From Pachyseris speciosa (Eukaryota; Cnidaria; Anthozoa; Scleractinia; Pachyseridae): 64,000 nt of DNA. The translations under genes and the position numbers were made by a program. The notes below the pieces were generated by a model. That model ran no database searches. It worked only from the letters and a program-made list of their open reading frames with translations, and had not been told where the DNA came from. The stretch spans positions 782,501-846,500 of the forward strand of contig JAEMWC010000196.1 in the NCBI GenBank assembly GCA_016490735.1, read 5' to 3'. Shown here piece after piece: positions 1 to 11,592 of this stretch (position 1 is its first letter; each line of letters begins with the position of its first letter).

Positions 1-1716
1 CTCTGGGATGAGATTCCATGGAGTTAACTGTTGTCTGGGAAAGAGAACTATTCATGTAAAGAATAAAAGTGATTCAAATTGTCAGTCTGTACAAGTGACT
101 CCTCGTAAAATTCTGGCTACAGAGTACCCCGGAAACATTGCGTTTTAACCTCAGAAATTAAAGCCGAACCTTGCTTACAACAACAAACTGTTAATGGATG
201 TGCAAAGTCGTGTAGCCAATGATCAGTGGGTCTGTAGGAGTATCTGGTGTAAAGACACCGTTATTCACTTTCGGTTCATAGCAAAATCATTTTTTTCTCT
301 CTTCACACTAACTGAATACACCCTCATTTCCGCATTCACCTCATGAAAGTAAAACTTTAGAAAAATAATTGGTTTAAGCTAAGGACACAATGATCTAGAC
401 ATGGATGGTGATCCCACTTTTTAATAGTAGCTTTCGGGCAATTAAGATGCACCCATTCCACTGTTTTGTTTTGTTTACGTCTTATTCTAAGCTGTTCCAG
501 ATTATTGCTTCTAATCACTATATTTACGTTCCGGAAACGTGTGGTGCGTGTCTTGAACAACCATGTAGACGCTAGCTGATTTGCCTTTGCTTGAAACAAT
601 AATTTGAAAATTTAGTTTCTCTTTTAGAAGTTATCAAACAGAACAATTTATTTAAAACAACGATTTCTTCTCTCCCAAGTGAAATGCTCTAAAAATGCCA
701 GCATCAGATCCCACAATGGAGACAAGAAGATCAAAGCCATGGGATTCATATTGATTCAGTAATGAGCAAATTCGTCCCATGTAAGGTAATCCGGATTCCG
801 GAATCCAACAAATATTTGCTTCTGGAATCCGGAATCCTGGGCTTTGGAATCCGAAATCCAGCTCCAGGAATCCGATTGAAATCCGGAATCCAAGTTTCTG
901 AAGATCCGCTCCAAATCGGGTTGACTTTTTGCGCCAAAACTGCAGGCGACTATTTTGAGACTTCTGTGCGTGTTTCGCTCGAAACACGAGAAAACGGCGC
1001 ATAGAAAGTCTGGCACGAAACGTATCGACTTAACAGCGGGAGCGCCAGCTCCCGAAGGGCCACCTAGGGAAGCACCATATATAATGAATATATGAAAATC
1101 ATTTCAACTGCGGATTAAAGAATGAATATATGAATGACAAGTGACTCTGTTCGCCAAAAGTACAATTCAGTTTTCATGGCAAGCACATCAATACGCAGCA
1201 GCCGAAGTACAATCGCAAAATTTCTTTAAATGGTTCAAAACTTGACGCGCGCACCAGAATCTTTACGACTGACGACGTTCTTCCTTCATCCTTTGTTTCA
1301 AATACTCATTAATAATTCATGAGCTCAACAACCTATCTCAGCTATTAAAATTGGTCACGTGCTCGTGTTTTAAACCCCGGTAAAACACTGTCAAACTAAA
1401 ACGCCTGGGGGCGGCATTTGATTTCAGTGCCAGGGTAAGGTGGGGCTGATTGTATTTTGCCTCATTGATATTCTCTATGTAAAAATTTTGCCCTCGTTAG
1501 TATTCTTTATATAAAGAATTCTAATAAAGATGACGTTTCATAAAACTGCTTTAAAGAGGTGAAATAGTGCAATGGCCAGCTGAAAAAGCAGGAATTACAA
1601 ACAAAACAACTTTGATGCAATATTCAATTTCTTTATTCCAAAGTTAACATTTGTGAACAGTAGGTAATATAGTACAGTACATAAACTATTTCTGTACAAT
1701 ATTCAACGTACAGTTA
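1..1716. other. No gene seen; low-copy flank with minor repeats
   Basis: No coding signal is convincing on either strand. Positions 776-905 hold a run of interspersed GGAATCC/GGATTCC motifs. Positions 1088-1135 hold a short copy of the 'gaatatatgaaaatcat...ctgcggatta' sequence that also flanks the tRNA-like repeat at 23.0-23.3 kb. The ORFs here are short, overlap on both strands and follow the repeats. Confidence 0.5.
776..905. repeat. Degenerate GGAATCC-rich repeat
   Basis: The motif GGAATCC, its complement GGATTCC and close variants recur about every 10-20 bases. This creates several short overlapping ORFs on both strands, which I take as artefacts of the repeat. No function is claimed. 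Confidence 0.55.
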
Positions 1717-2020
1717 TTGAACACAGATCTTGTAAACATTTCGGTGCTGACACTAAAGCTTTCGTGGAGGGTTTCTCCTTTTTTCTTGCATACTTCCTTG
1801 ATGAACTTCGTCAGCCAAAAGTTTAAAGACTCTGTCTTGAATTGGAGAAGCCGCTTTCTTGCTCACAGGCTTTCTTATTGGTTCTTCCGGCCTGCCACTC
1901 CTCAAACATTTTCATCGCCCATTTATTTACCGAACGGGTCGACTTTGGGACAGCATTTTCCAATGTTTCACTTTCTTCCTCCGCGCTTTTTGGCTCACGA
2001 AACGTTCGTTTCGAAGCCAT
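1717..2020 (-). pseudogene. Decayed DUF3504/Crypton-type (ZMYM2/QRICH1-like) ORF fragment
   Basis: The minus-strand reading from 2020 gives a peptide with the segment TRSVNKWAMKMFEEWQAGR. After a frameshift near 1825 another frame gives ESLNFWLTKFIKEVCKKKGE. In sequence and order these resemble the 'SVNKWA.K.FEEWQAGR ... ESLNFWLTKFVMEV' pattern that I recall from multi-copy cnidarian ORFs annotated as ZMYM2-, QRICH1- or KCTD1-like, with a DUF3504 domain derived from Crypton tyrosine recombinases. Both pieces are short, out of frame with each other and lack the remaining domain, so this is a fossil fragment. The family assignment is from memory and needs a profile search. Confidence 0.45.
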
Positions 2021-2492
2021 ATGGTTTTTGGTGTGCTATTAATTAGCCATACAGTCCGAAAAGCACACAATTCAAAGGTGACAGACCGCAAACAAATGTT
2101 GCTTCTAAAAATATCTGCATGTAATAACTGTTCATCAGTAGGATACCTAAAATGTGTGCAATTCCACAATTGGTTTCGGCTCCATCAAATCCTATACCAA
2201 TTGTAGAACATTTTAGGAGAAGCCACCTACACTGTGAGCACTGTGAGCATAGTTATTGACAATACATATTAGCAAGGAAAACAACGTAAAATAATAGGAG
2301 TGCGTTAAATAACGAACTAAGCACACGTAAAGTGAATAAGCAAGCACGTGCACAACTTCAGAAAAATTGCGCGCGCACACTATTTCAACACGGAGTTTCT
2401 TCAATTACATAGAATTGGTTTCCGAGAAAGCCGTGCATGCAATAAAATATCACAAGTCAATTAAAATTACATGAATTACAGGTATACGAAAG

Positions 2493-5326
2493 CTAAAAAG
2501 AAGCATCGGAATTGATGTCATGGAGACCGAGTGAGCGTAAGGATTTTCTAAAGACCTCAAGAGACGGTTCTGCTTTAATCGCAGATGGGAGGGAATTCCA
2601 TAGCTTAGCACCATGGTATGAAAAGCTTTTTTTCAAATTTTCGGTATTGGGTTTTTGGAGTGCTAAATTCAAGTTAGAGTGTCTGAGGTTGTAAGTAGTA
2701 GTGTCACGAACTAGGTGAAATGCCTCAGTGAGGTACTCAGGAGCTTTGTTGTGCATAATCTTGTGCATCATAATCGCAGTATGATGGTGGCGACGGACTC
2801 CAAGAGTGTCCCACTGAAGCATTTTCAATATCTCGGCTGATCTAACATCCCATTCGCTTTGAGTGATGATCCGAGCTGCTCGGTTATGGAGTCTGTCAAA
2901 TCTCTCTGAGAGGCCTTTGTTTAAACCTGCCCAAACTACATCACAATAATCAAATAATGGAAGAATCAACGATTTGTAAATCATGATTAAAATTTTTGGG
3001 ACAAACGGTCTAACCTGTTTTAAACCGGCAAGGCCTGCAGAAATCTTCTTTGCGATATGGTCTACGTGGTTCGACCATGACAAATGTTCGTCTATATATA
3101 CACCGAAAGATTTACTATAGTGTACCCTCTTTATCGGATCATCACCTAATTTGATTTGGAGAGGAAACGTCAGTTGGACTGCTTTATATTTAGAGCAAAC
3201 TAAAAGATACTCAGTCTTAAGTACGTTTAGACTTAACCTATTGGCGATAAGCCAATGCCCAATGCTTCTTAATTCGTTGTTGACCATGCTCTCTAGATCA
3301 CTAAAGCAAGATGCCGAAATAGTTAAGTTTGTGTCGTCAGCAAACATCCGTGCTTTTCAATAATTTAGGGAACAAGGTAGATAAGAAATAGCAAAGGACC
3401 TAGTATTGAACCTTGGGGTACACCACAGGAAATAGGTTTGTCTTTCGATAGAAAACCGTCAAGTTCGCATCTATGGTGTCGACCTGAAAGATATGATTTG
3501 AACCATGGAAGAGAATTATTGCCTACACCGAGGAGCCGTAATTTGTCTAGCAAGATATTGTGGTCGATTGTGTCAAAAGCTTTAGCTAAGTCAAGAAAAA
3601 CAACAGAGGTGATATGACCGTTGTCAATATTGAAGTACCATTGATTGCAAGCGTCAAGCAAAGCCGTGGTAGTGGAGTGAAACGATCGAAATCCTGATTG
3701 GTATTTGTTCAACAAATTATTGTCCAAAAGATATGCGCAGAGTTGTTTATAAACAAGCTTTTCCATAACTTTAGAAATATAAGACAAAATGGAAATTGGA
3801 CGATAGTTGTTAGGATTTGATTTACTGTTACCCTTATGAAGCGGAAAAATCTTCGCAACTTTCCAATCACTGGGGATATAACCGCTGGAAATTGATGCGT
3901 TGAAAAGAAAACAAAGGGGCTCAGCAATGATATCAGCTGCAATTTTGAGTAGTTTGTTTGGAATGTGATCTAAGCCAGCTGATTTATTAGTGATTAATTT
4001 TTTTAGGATATTTAGTACCTCAGACGGATGAATACGACTTCATATAATGATGAAAAGGCTCGGTGGGATTTGGAAGTTGTGATGCTAGTTGAGGCCCAAT
4101 GTTTGCAAAATGATTATTAAGAAAATCTGCAATTTCATCTCGACCGTTGATGGAATGTACCTCGTCGATAAAAATTTCATTTATCATAGAGTCCTTTTGA
4201 GGTCTACCTTTAACTGAATTAATAGTTTTCCAAATTTCTTTGGGATTTCCAGAATTTTCAGAAAATTTCGCATGGTAATAACACTTCTTTGAATTCTTTA
4301 TATCCCGATTAACCTTGTTTCTAAGAGACTTGTAGTCGGACCAAAGTTTAGGATCATTAAATTTGGACGCATTTAATTTAGCCCAGTCTCTTTTGATAAT
4401 GAGCAATTTAATCTCACTGGTAAGCCAAGGGGTGGCTCTATGGCGTACTCGCTTAGATTTAATTGGGGCGTGGTGATCAGCAACAGAAAGAAACATGTCT
4501 TTCCAAGCCAACCACATGGTTTCAGGATCATTGTAAGTGCTAAGTGTGCCCCAAGGGAGATTAGATAATTCATTTCGGAATTTAAGTAAATCAAATTTTG
4601 AATAAATTCTATAGGTGACATGTTTGTGCGATCTACCGAAAGAAATAGACGTTTTACGCACAACGTAAACAGGAAAATGATCGCTGAGACTATTATGTAT
4701 AACTCCGGAGTCAACAATTTTGCTTGTGTTGTTAGAAAATATAAGATCGATAACTGTGGCACTAGAGTTATTGACCCTGGTTGGAGTATCGATTAATTGT
4801 GACAATTGATACGTCTCAGCAATTGATTTTAGGATACAAACAGGACCTTCTTGGTTATATGATTGATAATTACAATTTAAATCACCCAGGAGAATGACTT
4901 CTTTCTCTTCTAGGTCTAGCTTGAATACAATATCTTCGATTCCGTCGAGAACTGATCTATCAGAGCTAGGAGGCCCGTAGCAGGCAAAGATAACAAAGGG
5001 CCTGCTACAGGGTTTCCTGATTTCAATACATATGCCCTCTACACAAGCTGAGTCGAGATCATGACGAATGTGATAATTTATGGTATTCCTTATATAAATT
5101 GCGACTCCGCCACCGAGGCGGTTTCTGTCTTTTCTAAAGAGATCATAACCATCGACAATGAAAAGCGAATCCTCAAGAGTATTGTCAAGGCGTGTTTCAT
5201 TTAAAGCTAACACATCAATTTTATGATTACTTAAATTCATTCTGATTTGGTCTATGTACTTTGGAAGACTAACAATGTTATGAGAAATAACTTTAAAGCC
5301 TCTGCCGTTAGGAATAGAGTAACCTT
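2493..5326 (-). pseudogene. LINE ORF2: APE endonuclease + reverse transcriptase, frameshifted
   Basis: The N-terminal part (5320-4020) reads as an exonuclease-endonuclease-phosphatase domain, with NIVSLPKYIDQIRMNLSNHK, LALNETRLD, a GGGVAIYIR strand, LLGDLNCN and a terminal SDHFPVYV. The RT follows: ISKVMEKLVYKQL, GFR.FHST, VVFLDLAKAFDTIDH, SCGVPQGSILGPLLFLIY, then after a frameshift MFADDTN with the catalytic aspartates. The C-terminal tail WNSLPSAIK is usual for the group. Frameshifts lie near 4022 and between 3355 and 3370, just before the FADD motif. The apparent start MGAPEG comes from the terminal inverted repeat of the inserted MITE and is not the native start. Confidence 0.85.
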
Positions 5327-5773
5327 CAGGGGCACCCAACGAGCCAAATCAACCAAAAGCTGTAGATAGTCATTTTTAAGTACCTTGTGGTGTTTGGAGT
5401 CTGTTTAAAGTGATGTTTTCATAAGCTAGAAAAAGTTCATCTGTTCGGATTCCCTAGCTGAAAGTTTAATTGCCCGAAAATGTTAGGGAACAAAATCTTC
5501 CTTTGAGAAAATGCTAGCTGAAATGAACTTTCCACGAGCTTTCTAGGGAACTATTTTCTTTCCGAAAATGCTAGCTGACGTTTTTGACTGCCAAAAACAG
5601 CGATTACGACCTTTCAGAAAATCTCAGGGGCTATGATTTCCCAATTGCGAATATTTTAGGCCACGTTTTAGTTACGAAAATCCGAGTGCAGTCTTTAATC
5701 GACGCTGAAAACCCAAGGCGAATTACCCTCCACCGAACAGATATCTACCGAAAGTTGTCGTTGGGTGCCCCTG
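5327..5773. mobile_element. 447-bp MITE, TIR CAGGGGCACCCAACGA, 6-bp TSD AACCTT
   Basis: The element begins CAGGGGCACCCAACGA and ends with its complement TCGTTGGGTGCCCCTG. It is flanked by AACCTT at 5321-5326 and 5774-5779. It sits between ORF1 and ORF2 of the LINE. Its interior ('aaaatgctagctgaaatgaa', 'gaacagatatctaccgaa') matches a second copy at 24439-29954. It encodes nothing. A 6-bp target duplication does not point firmly to one superfamily: Dada-type is possible, and hAT or P would normally give 8 bp. Confidence 0.8.
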
Positions 5774-5834
5774 AACCTTGATCGGAGGTACTGCTACCAC
5801 TACTGTTAATGGCAAACTCGGTCTCCGGGAATTC

Positions 5835-6660
5835 CTAATTAGAGCTAAGACGGATAAGAGAGGAAATATTATTAACTAGAAGGGCTGTACCCTTTCTGTT
5901 CAGGTGAATTCCATCGTTGTTGAGATGGTTCGACAAACTATTTGAATTGTCAGTAAATTTCCAAGAGCGTTGGAGACAAGACGATTGAAGTAATTTGATT
6001 ACATGGTCAACTTTGTTGTTAAGAGTAGACTCACGGCGGCGAATTATACTGGAGATAAATATCTTTCGTTTACGAGGACCTTCCGCCTCACTTGCTAGCT
6101 CAGTAATGTTACTTGCTAGAACTCTGGGATCGGCAGAGTGTTGAAGATCATTTGTTCCGACATGAATAACAACTTGATCAGGATTTGTAGACAGGCTGGG
6201 AATCATATAATGTTTCATGTCGTTGGAAGAGCACCCAGGAAAGAATTTGCGATGGACAGAACCACAGGATCTCATTCGTCTCGTATCGATATGCTTTATC
6301 ATTGAGTCTCCAAGAATAACGGTTGTTTCAGGGTTCGTTGGCTGAATGTTGTGGTTGTTACGGTTGGACGAAGATCTTGAGGCTCTCCTTTGAACTGTCG
6401 ACCAACTGTTGTCATCATGAGTGCAGTCTTGAGGTGAAGATGATGTTGAATCAGAACCACGAGGTGTTAAACTGTCGTGCATGGTTGATTTGGCCTGATC
6501 TTCGTTTAGCAATTTCAAAGCGATAATCAGACTGGCTCTTTCATTTTCGAGATTTTTAATAGTCGCATTTGCCTTGGCAAGAGAAGATCGTTCTGTATCA
6601 AGGAGATTCTGTAAACTCTTGACCTGTTCTTGCAGAATACAGTATATGTATATATACATT
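5835..6660 (-). pseudogene. LINE ORF1 with SGNH-esterase domain
   Basis: After a short coiled-coil-like start (VKSLQNLLDTERSSLAKAN, IKNLENERA) the minus-strand ORF has the blocks of an SGNH hydrolase: GDSMIKHI with the Ser block, FFPGCSSNDM with the Gly region, VVIHVGTNDLQ with the Asn block, and DGIHLN with the His block. The frame is open through 5835. Its apparent beginning runs into (GA)n sequence, which is not native coding sequence, so the true N-terminus is missing. In living elements ORF1 is thought to aid ribonucleoprotein formation; here it is a relic. Confidence 0.75.
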
Positions 6661-6697
6661 GACCTGTTCTTGCAGAATACAGTATATGTATATATAC

Positions 6698-6766
<69 letters not shown>
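6620..6766. repeat. 39/40-bp tandem duplication followed by (GA)n
   Basis: The block 'tgacctgttcttgcagaata...tatatacat' occurs twice in tandem, at about 6620-6659 and 6660-6699. It is followed by an uninterrupted (GA)n tract of about 66 bp. The tract produces long Ser-Leu and Arg-Glu ORFs on both strands, which are artefacts. Confidence 0.9.
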
Positions 6767-6768
<2 letters not shown>

Positions 6769-6782
6769 TGTTTAATCGACAC

Positions 6783-8398
6783 ATTCTCGCATTAAAAATG
6801 AATTACAATGTGTTTACAAAGTTCGGAAAATTACAAAAAACCTTATTGGGACTGGGTTTACAAAATAATTAAAAATCATAAAACCTACAAGAGTTACATA
6901 AGTTACATAAATTTCAGTCATGACTACTAAACATAAATACGAATTCTCAGAGAAAATTATACTTCATGAATTGGGGAAGACGCCAGGTTAAAAACGGGAA
7001 AATACATGAGAATTCTGATCAAACTTTACTTCAAAAGACCACAAGGTCAGTAGTTATACTTTACGCCATTATCTCGATTGTCGGAATTGAACAAGAAAAA
7101 CTTCACTTCACAATCTCTCTGTTTACCAAGGTGTACAGGCGACAAAACGCTTGGGGTAAGCCCCCGGTGAATTACTAAGTAATCCTGTCGAATACCATAG
7201 AATTGCCCGACATCAATTTATGGAATCGATCAGCCCAGGGGAATGGATGACGTTTTGTTCGGAGGAGACTAAATTTAATTGAGAAAACAGGAAATAATAC
7301 ATATGAATTTGCACGTACACATTATCTCGGTTCCTCGAGGGCAAAACATCAGTGGACCGCCGCAAAGAAGCAATTCGAACGGCGAGTAAAGTTGCAAACA
7401 AACTTGGGGAAACAAGTAAATAAAGAAGAGAATAAGACCGTACGAAACAAACAATCAAGTTTGCAAGACAGGAACTTTCACCAAGATAAATTCTCCATTC
7501 TACTCAAAAGGATGCATGATTTGCATCGACGGCCATTAAATGTTTGTGTAAACAGTAGCATTGTTGTTGTGTAGTGATTAGCGCGTGGTCCTCTTTCAGA
7601 TCAAAACTACCTAGAGTCGGTTGATGGTACGTTAAAAGTTGTTTTTAACACTTTATTGTTTTCTATGACAAGAAAATTTTATTTTATTTTGTGTATAAAT
7701 AGGAAACAGCGACATACTATTGACCAACAAGCCATCCAGAGAGCAGTTGGTATATCTATGCTCCATTCTAAAGAAACTAGCGGGTATAACTCTCTTCTTA
7801 TTAGTCTTATGAACCACTTCAGTGAAACGAGGCCCTTTTCGCATTTTATATCAACTAGGATATCGCAAAATTTAAGAATAATCTCGGGAAGTGAAAACTA
7901 AAACAAACCAAATTCTCACGAAAGAAGAGCTCCTTTAGAAAAGAGAAATTCTAATGTTTAGTTTAACATGCAACTGCCCGCCTCGGTTTCTAGTTTGTTC
8001 TCTTGTGGGACACTTTTTATCACTACAATCATAGCCCCCGATATTTCATGACCCTCGTCATTTTTATTTCCAACGCTGAGATCTTTCCTTCTTTGAAATT
8101 TAACCTAAAACTCCACAATCTTTGAGGATTCATTTGAAGATGTTTGTAACATAAGACTTGAGTAAAAAAAAAAATCTTCCATCAGGGAGGGAATGGGGCG
8201 CGTGAAAGTAAACGTAAACTTGGAAAAAAATGATTGGCGAGGGCTCTATTCAAGAAAATATACCAGCATTGTAAACACAGCCGTCTTGGTTGCCTTGAAC
8301 TTAACTATGTACAAGACTATCAAATAATCATAACACACAGTCATCACAGAGTGGAGTCTTTCTTGAGCGACTAACAACGTTAAATTGAAGTTTTAGAA
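6783..8398. other. 5' flank of the first lectin-like gene; duplicated upstream of the second
   Basis: No gene is seen. From about 7260 the sequence aligns by eye with 15330-16740. Shared blocks include 'aatttaattgagaaaa', 'accaagataaattc', the stretch before 'gtaaac..ag.cattgtt', and the block ending at the start codon ('agagt..agtctttcttgagcg.ctaacaacgtta'). This shows that the tandem duplication includes upstream sequence. Confidence 0.6.
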
Positions 8399-9693
8399 AT
8401 GCGCTTGTTTCTCCAAGCTTGTTGTCTGCCGGTCTTCTTCGCACTGACCGTGAATGGTAACAAATCATCCGTCAAATCTTGCGCCAAACCGTACGACAAG
8501 ATGATGGTTTGTAACCTGATGTGCAATCTCTTCAGGATTCGCGCGCAAACGACGCCATTAAAATGCTGCAAACTAAACTGGAAAGTCTCATTGCAGTGGA
8601 CAACAAGCCTTCGCCTACACAAAAACCAAGTTAATATGATTTAAATCCACCGTTTTGCTCTGTTTCCATTTCATTGACTCAATATCCACGCAATTGCTTT
8701 ACTTAAGTCTAATTAAATATTCGGTATGATTTTTTTCAATAAATTCTGGCAAAATTCTCATCTTCTTCCAGCAGGTCCAGCTTCTTTTTGCAAGGAGCAG
8801 TATATAAGACACAGGTCAGTTTTCACGTGCTGTATAGTGACATTCTGATTCACTGATTAGCTATCTGAACAATACACTCTATTTTGCAAGTTTTGAGAGT
8901 ACAGCAGCCAGGAAGGAGAAAACCTGTGGAAACAAAATTTGATTTGACCGTATTGACGTCCAACATTTTCCATTCCACAGCACCACCCAAAGCCAAGTAT
9001 ATCCGCTGATGTTTGGTTCACAGAAGATTCCTGTTTACTGTCACATGGGAAACTTTGGATGCGGAGATGGAGGCTGGACGCTGGCCATGAAGATTGACGG
9101 CACAAAGGTAAACAGTTGTTTTCTCTTAAGTTTTTTTCTCGACAGAGTTAATTCAAATAGTCTTTTAAACTTACATATTTTCTTTTCTTTTTTGTCTTTC
9201 AGAAAACTTTCCATTACGATTCTGCTTTCTGGAGCAACAGACTGGCAAGACTGGCTTTCACACACAACAGACCAAGTTGCCAACCTACTGGAACACATCC
9301 TTCTCTAAGATCTGCCTCGGTATGAAGATCGGGAAACAGATAAAGTTCCTGGTCATCAACAAGCAGGCCAAGTCTCTGTACGCACTGATTGCTGACGGCA
9401 AATACCGTGCCACCTCACTGGGTCGTAACACGTGGAAGACGTTGATTGGTTCCCAGGCATCCTTGCAAGAAAACTGTAACACAGATGGGTTCAATGCTGC
9501 TGGTGCTCGCAAGGGCTTCTCCAAAGCAAGAATCGGTATCCTTGGAAACAACGAGAAGGATTGTTCTTCTACTGACTCAGGAATCGGTTTTGGTACTGGA
9601 GGATACAGTGACGACTCCAATACGTGCGGAAACAATGGGGACGATAATAAAAAGACAAAGATCAAAACCATGGGGTACATCTCGGTTCAGTAG
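8399..9693 (+). pseudogene. Secreted fibrinogen-related (USOMP5-like) gene copy 1, frameshifted
   Basis: Four exons correspond one-to-one with the intact copy at 16746-18229: exon 1 from 8399, exon 2 8772-8814, exon 3 8981-9107, exon 4 9203-9693. Exons 2 and 3 have the same lengths (43 and 127 nt), phases and GT/AG borders as in copy 2. Two lesions break the frame. One base is missing in exon 1 near 8530 ('aatctcttcagg' against 'aatcttcttcagg'), and 19 bases are missing in exon 4 near 9240. The exon 1 donor also appears lost: the sequence reads CAAG then TTAATA where copy 2 has CAG|GTAACA. The remaining exon 4 frame is open and well conserved ([20 protein letters not shown], terminal MGYISVQ), so the loss is recent. 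Products starting at an internal ATG are possible but would lack the signal peptide. Confidence 0.8.
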
Positions 9694-9769
9694 AGTGGAG
9701 CTTACTCTTACATTACTGTACAAAAGGCACTGATGATTTAAATAAAAACGTGCTCTCATCATTTGTTGA

Positions 9770-11289
9770 ACTTGGTTTTATGAACTGACTGGGTCACTGA
9801 AAATAATACAACGTATCTGATCAACTACAAGCTACAAAGATCTTAACACCCCTTTCTTTGGCAACATTTTAGAACTAATTTTTACACCGGTTACCACGAT
9901 CACACAACAGCTCCACAAAAAGCAATTATTATTTCATTTTTTTTGCAAATTATCAGAAAAACTAATTCAGTGGCCTTCCATGTTTATCGACTTTTTTAAA
10001 ATTCCCTAGCCTTCAACTTCTCTGACATGGTGACAACAACGAAGATGTGAAACACCGTCGCAGGTATAAACGCTAGTGAAGCAGTAGCAAAAAGAAACCC
10101 TGAAAATATTTTTCAGTTTGTAAGTTCACTTTTCACTACTGCTTAAGAAGAGCTCATAACGACGACGATGTTTCACATTTCAAAGGCAATTCTACGTCCA
10201 AACCTCAGTTTACCATAAAGTAAGTCGTTTTAAGCTAGTCTTATTTCGGGCTCGTGCGATCTTAATACCATATTTTCAAAATTTAAACACATTTTCTAAA
10301 ACGTTTTGATCATTAAGTAGATTGATAATGCGAGCTTTGGTAATCTGGAGGCGCAGGCTGTACCGTCGAAAGCTCACCCAATAAAGGGAAGAAGATAGCC
10401 AAACCACTCAAAGTCTAAACCCTAGAACAGCAAAAACAAAAAATTTCAAAGAAAACAGTATAATTCAGTGTATGAATTACAACGAGACCTTGGTTGTAAA
10501 GTTTAATCCGAGTAGTTCGCATCAAACTTTTTGCGAATAAATTCCTTGTAGAAAACTTCACTCATGCCAATATAGCAACTAGGCGAGTTTCTATTCTATC
10601 AAGCGGTTATTGCACTTATTCGATTTTCCTGAACAGCAAAGCCTTTACAAATTACTGGCCCTAATTATAATTGGGGTTCGGCAAATATGAAAAAGTGTGT
10701 GAGACTCAGAGGAACGTTTAAAAGGCACCAATTTGCAAAGCTTCGGTCTTCAAAGTTCCTCCTGGTGAGTGGATTCTTCCCGCTCCGAAGATTTTAGAAG
10801 ATTTCAATGAAAGATGCTGAACAGAATTAAAATTTAAGTCTAAAACATTCTGACAAACCAACCAGTGTTTGGGCAGTTTGTACTCCAGTCTTGTTGCTAA
10901 CCATTATCTCTTAGTGGCTTTGAGAAAAGTGTTTAAAAGACACAGAAAATTGGTTTTGATGCACAACACTTGCGCGCCCCATTTTATCACTGATAACCCT
11001 ATGTAGTCACATCACCTGATTGGCTTATTCATTGAGTGACGGACTGGCTTAATCCCTGAACAGCTTATTGGACGACTTACTGCATGAACGACTGACGGCT
11101 TGACTGATTGACCGAAAAGCCGTTTGACTGAATAACGGAATGAATATTTCTTGGACTGAGTAATTTGATGAGTGATGGAGTCACAGACTGACAGACTGAC
11201 TCACTAGGTGCCTGCTTATTTGAATTATCATGTCATTGACCATCAGTGCTACATCCGGCGGTACAGCGCTCCTCTCACCAAGCACGAAT
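9770..11289. other. Downstream flank of copy 1; no gene seen
   Basis: No coding feature is supported. At 10985-11220 the DNA is rich in degenerate GACT/TGAC steps. Similar stretches lie downstream of copy 2 (18365-18498, resuming at 20274) and beyond the BEL element (38168-38520), which suggests a shared ancestral flank. Confidence 0.5.
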
Positions 11290-11592
11290 TACTAATAACA
11301 AAGCAAACGAACCAAACAAAACTACTCAGCGAAATGATTCTGAACACGAGTGAAGGTTTGGGACGACTCAAACCTGAATCCTAAAGAAACCCATGGAAAA
11401 TTTACTGTGCTTCTATAACGTTCAGAGGGAGACTACATGGTCATAAAGGTTGTTTCATAGTGCGTGAAGGCAGTCTGTCAGGTTAAACGACTTTAGCTCA
11501 TCAATGGCCGACCTTATAAAATATTAGAAATAGAGTTGATATTAAGGCCTTGGCTCCTCAGCTTACAATTTTATACCTCTTTAAAAGCGTAC

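Larger units (their letters stand above)
2490..6660 (-). mobile_element. CR1/L2-like non-LTR retrotransposon (LINE), degenerate, split by a MITE
   Basis: Reading on the minus strand there is an SGNH-esterase-type ORF1 (6660-5835), then a MITE (5773-5327), then ORF2 with an APE-type endonuclease followed by reverse transcriptase (5320-2493). An esterase-like ORF1 ahead of an endonuclease/RT ORF2 is typical of the CR1/L2 group. ORF2 has at least two frameshifts (near 4022 and 3355-3370), so the copy is dead. The 5' side ends in a 39/40-bp duplication and a GA tract. No clear 3' tail was seen; the 3' boundary just below 2490 is approximate. Confidence 0.85.

Noticed and set aside
4373..4762. Minus-strand 129-codon ORF overlapping LINE ORF2
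   Set aside because: It is a shadow frame of the endonuclease/RT coding region.
6574..6795. Arg-Glu and Ser-Leu repeat proteins on both strands
   Set aside because: They are translations of a (GA)n microsatellite, with no independent coding evidence.
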